Source: Cephalotus follicularis (Eukaryota; Streptophyta; Magnoliopsida; Oxalidales; Cephalotaceae). Taken from it: 64,000 nucleotides of DNA. A program made the position numbers and the translations under genes. This document shows, piece by piece, positions 58,301-64,000 of the stretch (within the stretch, counting starts at the first letter, position 1; each line of letters begins with the position of its first letter). The notes beneath the pieces were generated by a model. It was not told the DNA's origin. It saw only the letters and a list, made by a program, of their open reading frames with translations, and did no database searches. The stretch spans positions 915,376 to 979,375 of the forward strand of contig BDDD01000062.1 of the NCBI GenBank assembly GCA_001972305.1, given 5' to 3'.

Positions 58301-58895
58301 TCACGTTAGTTGGAATTAAAAAATGGGCAAAAATATTAGAATAAATAAAATTATTTAAACAGAAAATTATATAAAGTTAATTACGTACCTTAACATTGCC
58401 GGCTTCTTTAATGGCAGCTATAATCTTCATTTGATCAGCTACCTGAGCGTAACCTAGAGTGGATATTACCACATCCACTTGTTTTATGGCCTTAACCAAA
58501 CTCTCGTGATCATAGAGATCACCCTATACATATATAAAAGATAAAAAAAAACATTAAACTGAAATCTTAATTAGACTGTCCAAAAATCAAAAGATAAACA
58601 AAACAAAGATATATATACTCAGAATTTCGTCACTACTTAGAGGAAATTAAATCAGTTCTACACGTACAATGACAAAATTGACGCCGAAGTTCTTAAAACT
58701 GTCAATGATCTTGGATTTAGCAGGACCAGATTGAGTGGAGACGAGAGAATAATTAGGTTGACCATCAGGATTAGAGAGAGTAGTTTCTCTGATGAGAACA
58801 AAAGTAGGATGACCGGATTTTGCGCTCGCCTCCACGATGAACTTTCCAATATACCCAGTGCCTCCGATGAACAGAATCTTGCTCTTCTCGGCCAT
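49359..58895 (-). CDS. PCBER: Phenylcoumaran benzylic ether reductase-like, copy 2, five exons with giant intron 2
   Basis: Exons on the minus strand: 58895-58668, 58523-58389, 50751-50514, 49926-49723, 49525-49359. They join to 972 bp, 323 residues, with no stop or frameshift. Exons 2-5 have exactly the sizes of copy 1 (135, 238, 204, 167 bp). Exon 1 is 45 bp longer, adding 15 residues after about position 41. GGTGYIG (11-17), PSEFGNDVDR and the catalytic Lys (148, AFATK) are kept. Intron 2 (50752-58388, 7637 bp) holds a complete copia element in sense orientation and a solo LTR, yet all splice sites are GT-AG. The protein would be an NADPH-dependent benzylic ether reductase. Whether transcripts read through the copia LTR polyadenylation signals is not known. 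Confidence 0.88.
50752..51580. other. Intron 2 of PCBER copy 2, part downstream of the copia element
   Basis: Non-coding; short frames on both strands lack domains. Repeated words of the type GGCCAC at about 51069-51205 are the only structure noticed. Confidence 0.5.
51581..51808 (-). repeat. 3' LTR of the intronic copia (228 bp)
   Basis: TGTTATAAAG...TTTTACAATA in plus coordinates, next to the polypurine tract; equal in length to the 5' LTR. Confidence 0.93.
51953..53519 (-). pseudogene. Copia reverse transcriptase and RNase H
   Basis: RT frame 53479-52883: PVGFRWIFVRKRNE, RYKARLVAQGFSQRPGIDY, then the active site VYVDDLNLVG. The next part (52882-52517) is broken by stops and includes LLYLANCTRPDIVFSVNLL. 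RNase H frame 52516-51953: MRYLRGSTDMGL, GYVDAGYLSD, SEIIAIHEASRE and DLFTKVLS, ending in a natural stop. These enzymes make the element cDNA; the breaks prevent a single polyprotein. Confidence 0.9.
53519..55045 (-). CDS. Copia integrase and start of RT linker (508 residues, open)
   Basis: The zinc-binding block WHERLGHPG...CVACSQGK is followed by the catalytic core with D (IQGDICG), D (IRLDNAAEF) and E (NGLAESLIKR), so the DDE triad is complete. The C-terminal part (GCAVYVPISPTQRSKMGPQRRLGVYV) and a long charged linker lead toward RT. The frame ends at TGA (53519-53521), where the polyprotein would continue in a normal copy. It is the best preserved domain of this element. Confidence 0.88.
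   Translation of the reverse strand: MNLVDSKVIDLKGFMIWHERLGHPGVTMMRRIIESLHGHPLKKQKMLLNNENHCVACSQGKLIIRPSTTKVIVESPNFLERIQGDICGRINPPSGPFRYFMVLIDASTRWSHVCLLSTRNVAFARLLAQINKLRAQFPDHPIKSIRLDNAAEFCSKAFDEYCMAIGIAIEHPVSHVHTQNGLAESLIKRLQLIARPLLMRSKLPISAWGHVILHAAALIRIRPTAYHKYSSLQLVLDREPNISHLRVFGCAVYVPISPTQRSKMGPQRRLGVYVRFDSPSIIRYLEPLTGDMFTARYADCHFDELVFPVLGGDKILLKNENENSWKVSRLHSFDPRTNECEQQVQRIINLQNQMSDEFNDAQKVVKSYIPAVNAPARVDISKSSESSIDILKSKPQLKRGRPLGAKDIVPRKRKANKGSVQNPEIALTQDNVLFPEPTLTPERVQSPEEAVEFQNQEVSINYAHNDQIWNRDEIIVNDKFAYVVALDITNPVMDPEPQSVEQCQRRND
54990..55457 (-). pseudogene. Copia protease
   Basis: Active-site motif ICIADSATTHIIL (Asp-Ser-Ala where the family often has D-S-G/A), then the typical strand FVLSNGTHAHHRCFIFDSLGE-type region. 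The frame shifts near 55040 relative to the integrase frame. It would cleave the copia polyprotein. Confidence 0.8.
55690..56591 (-). pseudogene. Copia gag
   Basis: Starts MANIENQKFIALDISG (56591). Stop after LKYK at 56385, then FQNLNDRFEHLKAVV to about 56100, a frameshift, a Gly/Arg-rich block (RGRGTGRGRRRG, about 55960) and a zinc knuckle with RCGMEGHWYRAC near 55790 that lacks its first Cys. Gag packages the element RNA. Confidence 0.85.
56661..56810 (-). repeat. tRNA-derived SINE-like sequence in the copia leader (copy 2)
   Basis: A box at plus 56786-56798 and B box at about 56744-56754 on the minus strand, with an AT homopolymer tail at 56663-56672. It lacks about 28 bp present in copies 1 and 3, in the part between the B box and the tail. 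Confidence 0.6.
57188..57213. repeat. (TA)n microsatellite in the copia leader
   Basis: About 13 TA units. Confidence 0.85.
57365..57378 (-). other. Copia primer binding site
   Basis: Directly after the 5' LTR end on the minus strand: CGTTATCAGCACGA. It resembles the initiator-Met-type site TATCAG, slightly altered, and is conserved in the fragment at 2181-2193. Confidence 0.55.
57379..57606 (-). repeat. 5' LTR of the intronic copia (228 bp)
   Basis: The pair of 51581-51808. A TATAAATAG box, in the CTCTTATAAATAGGAAT context on the minus strand (about 57517-57530), is the likely promoter and would be transcribed in the same direction as PCBER copy 2. Confidence 0.9.
57607..57902. other. Intron 2 sequence between copia element and solo LTR
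   Basis: Nothing but intronic AT-rich DNA recognised. Confidence 0.5.
57903..58128 (+). mobile_element. Solo LTR of the same copia family, opposite orientation
   Basis: 226 bp, TATTGTAAAG...TTATAACA, with a perfect target duplication TTAAT (57898-57902 and 58129-58133). It lies 296 bp from the complete element in the same intron, so this family inserted here twice independently. Confidence 0.92.
58129..58388. other. Intron 2 of PCBER copy 2, upstream part
   Basis: Non-coding. From 58287 on it is duplicated at 59483 and after. Confidence 0.5.
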
Positions 58896-59482
58896 CTTGT
58901 AGTAAAGAATCTAAGAGAGGAGTAGGATTATTCGAAGTGGACGATGCAAAGTGTAGTAGCAGGGTTTGTTAGTAATATAATTTTTACTTTTGAGTTTGTG
59001 CTGAATGCAATGATTATGCATGATGGCAATGGTGGACCAACGTGAGGGTTCACTATATTTTAATGTTAATCTTCACTGAATTATTTTATAACACTATTCA
59101 AATATCATTAAATATTGACAAAGTTATCTAAATTATTGCAAGAAAATGAGTAACATGACTTTTTTACGTAACACATGTATCATTACAATAAAACACATGA
59201 TTGATTTCAACAACTTTTTATAAATAAATAAATACGTTATTATGTATTGTGATATATGGGTCAGGATAAAAAAAAAGTTAATAAAAGTATTAAATTGTTC
59301 AATATTACTTTTATTATTAATCAATTTACAAAGAATATAATCTATCTTCCTCTCACGTTTGAAAAGAATATAAAAAATTCTTATATATATATATATATAT
59401 AATTCATTTTATAGAGTTTAACAACGAGTACAGTAACGCAAGCCCGTAACTCAAATGAAAAAATAAGATCGTACCTTAACAT

Positions 59483-59716
59483 TGTCGTGTAGAGTTTCAC
59501 GTCAGTTAGAATTAAAAAATGGGTAAAAATATTAGAATAAATAAAATTATTTAAACAGAAAATTATATAAAGTTAATTACGTACCTTAACATTGCCGGGC
59601 TTCTTTAATGGCAGCCATAATCTTAATTTGATCAGCTACCGGAGCGTAACTAGAGTGGATATCACCACATCCACTTGCTTTATGGCCTTAACCAAACTCT
59701 CGTGATCATAGAGATC

Positions 59717-59752
<36 letters not shown>

Positions 59753-60245
59753 CGGTGCCTCCGATGACGAGAATCTTGCTCTTCTCGGCCATCTTGTAGT
59801 AAAGAATCTAGGAGAGGAGTGGGATTACTTGAAGAGGACGATACTTTTGAGTTTGTGGTGAAATGCAATAATTATGCATGATGGCAATGGTGGGCCAAGG
59901 TGAGGATTCACAAGATTTTAATGTTAATCTTCACTGAATTATTTTATAAAAGGATCTTTATGTTAAATCCCGTGATTCAAATATCATTAAATATTGAGAA
60001 AGTTATCTAAATGATTGCCTGAAAATGAGGAATATAATTTTTTTTATCTTAACACGTGGCTTTATACGTTAATGATACGTAAAAAATAAAACACAGGAAT
60101 AAATTTAATTATTTTTTTACAAATAAATAAAAAACAAATCATGCTTTATGATATATATATCGAGATAAAAAAAGTTAATAAAAGTATTAGAATATTACTT
60201 TAATCATTAATCAACTTACAAAGAATATAATTTATTTTCGTCTTA
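59483..60245 (-). repeat. Local duplication of the 5' part of PCBER copy 2
   Basis: Corresponds to 58287-59350: intron 2 start, exon 2, remains of exon 1 and about 450 bp of upstream DNA, in the same orientation about 1.2 kb away. It is shorter because intron 1 and most of exon 1 are replaced by a (TA)n run (59721-59750). Similarity fades at both ends. Confidence 0.85.
59583..59792 (-). pseudogene. PCBER pseudogene fragment (exon 1 start fused to exon 2)
   Basis: From the ATG at 59792 it reads MAEKSKILVIGGTGYI, then runs into TA repeats, then resumes in exon 2 at GDLYDHESLVKAIKQVDVV. Within exon 2 one base is lost (near 59650) and one C gained (near 59598), so the frame is destroyed. The intron 2 donor GTACGT survives. 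No exons 3-5 follow. It could give antisense or regulatory RNA at most; it is not a functional enzyme gene. Confidence 0.88.
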
Positions 60246-60629
60246 TTATATATATATAATAAAGTTTTGCGGTTTCATCGTTTGTACGGAATACCAACGG
60301 CGTATGAAAACGTATGTCTATTATTGTATTAGTATATTACTTATCTGTGCGAATCACCACATACGTGGTGTGAAACATTATTGTGATTTACTGTTCTTGA
60401 GGTACAATTTATCTACTGGAATTGCTCGAGACGTAGTGGAAACCTATATATTTAATATCTAACGGTATCACCTTAAGATGTATAGGTAAGAACCCGTTTA
60501 CTGTTTATATTACTTGCTTAATTATCAATTTTATTTATTGCAATTATCCAATATTTGATCCAATTAATAATCTAAGTAAGGATATTATCATATATCTATA
60601 TATATTTATTATTGCAAATCATTATCATC

Positions 60630-60795
60630 ACTTGAGGTGGTGACTTAGTGGTAGGAAGCCGCTCGTTCATACTTAAGGTTCAATGTTCGAGTCTCGGCAA
60701 CCCCCATTATGCTCAAGTGGTCTCATGTCCTGATTAAATCGGGGGAAAGTGAGCGTGACATATGATTACACCAATGAGGTCTCAAAAAAAAAATT
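60630..60795 (+). repeat. tRNA-derived SINE-like sequence in the copia leader (copy 3)
   Basis: A box TGACTTAGTGGTA at about 60639-60651 and B box GTTCGAGTCTC at 60685-60695, 33 bp apart, ending in a run of ten A at about 60784-60793. This copy shows the SINE layout most clearly. Confidence 0.65.
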
Positions 60796-60865
60796 TATTG
60801 CAGAAAAATTTATTTATTTATTATGCTTAATTGACATTTATTTTATCTTTTGATTCAGTGTAAAA

Positions 60866-61251
60866 ATGGCAAACATTGAAAATCAAAAATTCATTGCCCT
60901 TGATATTTCTGGAAAGAATTATCTATCTTGGGTACTTGATGTGAAACTGCATTTGAGTGCTAAGAAATTGAGGCACACAATTGAGGAAGATAATGCTGTA
61001 TCAAATGAGGAACGCGCCACTACACTGATTTTCTTAAGGCATCATATTGATGATAACCTGAAATATGAATATCTAACTGTTAAAAATCCACTTGAATTGT
61101 GACAAAATCTAAATGATAGGTTTGAGCATTTGAAAGCTGTTGTACTGCCAAATGCATTGAATGATTGGTCACAACTACGATTTCAAGACTTTAAAACAGT
61201 TTTGGAATATAATTACACGTTGTTCAAAATTGTATCACAATTAAAGATGTT
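60866..61251 (+). pseudogene. Start of copia gag, truncated (copy 3)
   Basis: MANIENQKFIALDISGKNYL start, open for 78 codons to TGA (61100-61102, at a Trp or Phe position of the family), then more gag homology (LNDRFEHLKAVVLP) to 61251. Confidence 0.85.
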
Positions 61252-61693
61252 GTTGGAACGTTATGGCGATTTAAGGTAATAAAATATCTATATGCATAAA
61301 ACCCTAATATATATATTGTGTGATTATCTCATGAATATCAAGCCATATAGTTCGTTTCCAGGATCTTTTGAGCATACATATATAGTTAGATATAAAACAA
61401 TGGAGAGGAGCATGCGGAATTACTCACATGAATGGAGCGACTCATTCCTTCTTCCAATGAGTCTTCTTGCTTCTGAAAGCACAACTACTTGTTGAACGTA
61501 TTAAACGGCTCTAGCTTCCAAGTATAGAAAGCCTCCAAGGTATCCACACCAAACTTCAATTTCTAACACCAGGTTTCTCAAACCTTTAACTCTTGATTTT
61601 ATATGATAGAGAGGAGAGAAGACACCAAGAGAGAGCACAAAAACGTCCAACAACAACTCTCAATACGAAGGGGGGTGTGTTCTATATATACTT
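61252..61693. other. Unclassified spacer, no gene
   Basis: The 67-codon and 87-codon frames here show no domain. The sequence at about 61400-61690 looks like repeat DNA, but no ends were identified. Confidence 0.35.
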
Positions 61694-63270
61694 TGACACG
61701 CCAGGACCCAGCCCGGCTGGAATCCGTCGTGCCCGCTACGAGGCCAAGCCTCCCAATAGAGACTCCCCTCGTAGGTTCAGCAGAACAGAGTTTCAGAAAT
61801 GCATTTTTAAACAGAAGAATTCTTCAAAACATAAAGAAAAACAGAAAGTTTCTTGAAAAACTTGAAAATAATTCTAACTCTTAAAATTTTACAAAAATAG
61901 GGCATGTAGTATTCGTTTATCGGACTACGCCCCCTGTAAAGAAAAACACAGTTTATATCCACACTCCCGAAGGAGGAAATCAGTTGATTTTAGATGGGCT
62001 CAGCCCTCAGAAAACCACAATTTAAACATAAAGCAAGTATGGGTTAGGCTTTGTCTCAACCAAATTATTAAAACTTAAAACTTGAATAGGGCTCAGCCCT
62101 TTTTAAGGAAAACTAAAACATTTGTATAAAACATAAGAAATACAGAAATTTAAATGCTAATGCATTGATACTATGCATGTGTGAACACTCTTGTAAGCAT
62201 GCCCTTGTGGTCTCACCTCAGCAGACTGACTGACTCCAACTGACCGAGCTCAGCAGACTAACCTGTCAGAATGAACAGACGAGCAAGTCCCACGATTGGT
62301 CGCCTCCATGGTCGACCTCAACGGCAGGATCCTCGAAAGCAGACGAAACGGAGCACAGAGCCAGAATCCTGCAGCAGAACTGGAACGGATCACATCACCA
62401 CAGAGAACGGAGTCAGAAACTGACAGAAACAGGTCGTCGGAGGCTGTCGTGTGTCAATCAAGCGCGTCGCCGGTCAGCCCCAGAGGTCGCATCGGGTGCG
62501 TCAGAGGCAGGGAAGCATGGATCTGAGGCGCGTTGGTCATGGCGCTGCCCCATCTGGCCGGAACGGCCACGTTGATCGCTGTTGCCTTCGTCGTTGATCG
62601 GTGTTGCCGGCGTCGTCACGTGTCGGGGCTGGTACCGTTCGAACGGTCGCGACGCCAGGAGTCCGAATATGGGCTCGCCTTGCCGTGACGATCGCCAAAG
62701 ATGGAGATATGGCGCAAAACAGAGGCAGTGAGAGGAGGGTTTCGTGCGCGCAAACGATGAGGTTGCCGGCGATGGGGCTGGTCCGATGTGCTCGGGAGGT
62801 GACGACGGTCATGCCAATACCTTCGCCGGTGTCAGATCGGCACTGACGCCGGCAGCAGAATGCAGAAGGTAGAGAGAGATGGGAGAGAGGAGAGAGAAAT
62901 TCAGGGAGAGAGAGAGAAATGGCAAAATAAGAAATTTTTGGCATTTCTCATATATATTCAACTCAAAACGGACTGAGTTTCGTCTAGAATTGAACCGATA
63001 CGGACAAAAATTGGATGTTTAGGACATATCACTTGGCCTATTTTTCCGAATCAACTGTCATTTCAGAAAAACAAAAAAAAAACATCATTTAATTTACGGT
63101 AAACCTAATTAATTCGTTATGCAGAATACCATCGGAATAACATTTATAAAATTTATAATTGTCGTGATGCATATGTCATGAAAACCAGATAACGGACCAC
63201 CCGCTAGACAGACAGACAGAAAGCCACGTAGGCTCACAGACACAGGCTGTACAAGGACACAGATGTCACA
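61694..63270 (-). repeat. Family D LTR (3' LTR of an element leaving the window)
   Basis: 1577 bp, TGACACGCCAGG...AGATGTCACA, with about 1.2 kb missing relative to the 37987-40737 copy. It is followed at 63274-63286 by a polypurine tract on the minus strand (TTAAGGGGGATAT), which shows it is an element's 3' LTR and not a solo LTR. Confidence 0.8.
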
Positions 63271-64000
63271 AACATATCCCCCTTAACAGAATTTCATCCT
63301 CGAAATTCCCAGAACTCCAAAGGCTGAAAAGAGTTAAGCACTTGCCTTATAAGATAAGCAGAAAAAAAAAAGAATTCATAACAATTTTCCAACAATTCAG
63401 AAATCAGACCACCCAAGACTTTTGACCATCACATTTATTCGCATCAGAACCATTCACACATCATTTTCAGATTTTTGACACTAGAACTTGAAAAGTTTTT
63501 CTCCAAACATGATTCACAAGGTATCTTGACTCGCAAGATTGTATCAACCAGAAACCCCAAATTCATTCTCTAACCAGATCGTATCAAGACTTCAAGTCAT
63601 GAATACAGATTCTTAACAGAGACTTGATCAAAAAAAAAATTACACTACAAACCTCGACATTACCAGATTCATAACCCTGCAGAGACTGCAGAAAACTTAT
63701 AACTACTTGCTCTCATCAAGAGAATCATGTCATTATTCATAACATATCACTAGAACTCGTAGCATTTCCATCATCTAGGAACTTCAATTCAAAATAAGTT
63801 TTCAACCATACCAGAACTTTAAACAGATACGAAAGATCCTTAACAGCCACTAAATCGACAGAACTCATACTGCAATCATCGATATTATATAAACATATCA
63901 AGAACCTTACTAATATATTATCACTTTGCAGATTCTCATTCCTATCATCAAGTCTCACATATAACTTGCAGAAGTTAAAACTAAAGTTCTCAAATTGCAA
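63271..64000 (-). mobile_element. Internal 3' region of a family D element, cut by the window edge
   Basis: After the polypurine tract the minus strand contains CGAGGATGAAATTCTGTTAAGG-type text, as found just before 3' LTRs of many plant gypsy elements. The 87-codon frame at the edge (63737-64000) has no recognised domain. The coding part lies outside. Confidence 0.5.

Larger units (their letters stand above)
60258..61251 (+). mobile_element. Copia fragment: leader and start of gag
   Basis: Plus-strand match to 57180-56215 of the complete element. Both LTRs are missing. The left edge lies in a TA-rich run and the right edge in gag after LKM. The insertion borders the PCBER duplication. Confidence 0.85.

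Noticed and set aside
1..64000. CRISPR arrays, operons, rRNA genes, organellar DNA
   Set aside because: No regularly spaced identical repeats, polycistronic layout or rRNA motifs were seen. All regular arrays found are degenerate LTR or 3' UTR repeats in a plant nuclear context.

Overview
This window reads as nuclear DNA of a flowering plant, probably a eudicot. It is AT-rich, its genes have GT-AG introns, and most of it is nested LTR retrotransposons with the target-site duplications, primer sites and polypurine tracts typical of plant Ty1/copia and Ty3/gypsy elements. No bacterial, organellar or viral genome structure is present. The species cannot be named from the sequence alone.

The only ordinary host genes are a small cluster of NmrA/isoflavone-reductase-like genes on the minus strand. 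They best fit phenylcoumaran benzylic ether reductase (PCBER), a NADPH-dependent lignan/neolignan enzyme. Copy 1 (14983-16956) is intact: five exons, 308 residues. Copy 2 (49359-58895) has the same five-exon structure and an open frame of 323 residues, but its second intron has grown to 7.6 kb by insertion of a complete copia element and a solo LTR. A third, broken partial copy (59583-59792) lies in a local segmental duplication just upstream of copy 2. About 32 kb of nested transposons separate copies 1 and 2.

Left to right: 1-2429, unclassified repeat DNA and a truncated copia element; 2715-9848, a decayed Tekay/Del-like chromovirus with a 2.6-kb 5' LTR and a truncated 3' LTR; 9849-14195, SINE-like and CACTA-like pieces and non-coding LTR-type repeats; 14983-16956, PCBER copy 1; 17574-17909, a solo LTR; 20082-31371, a complete but mutated Tat-lineage gypsy element (minus strand, here Tat-1); 33091-36492, a copia RT relic and two LTR copies of a further family (here family D); 36493-48893, a second, 5'-truncated Tat element (plus strand, Tat-2) with a 2.75-kb family D solo LTR inserted in its protease; 49359-58895, PCBER copy 2; 59483-61251, the PCBER duplication and another copia fragment; 61694-64000, a family D LTR and the start of its internal region, running out of the window.

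The most unusual content is in the two Tat elements. Both carry, between integrase and 3' LTR, a spliced three-exon gene on the strand opposite to gag-pol, with the same intron positions in both copies and a clear TATA box in one. In Tat-2 the predicted protein of this antisense gene starts MARTKQTSR, which matches the first eight residues of the mature histone H3 tail at all but one position. Other points of interest are tRNA-derived SINE sequence fixed in the leader of the copia family, arrays of GACGTC-type palindromes, and LTR or 3' UTR arrays of small hairpins, including C(UUCG)G tetraloops.
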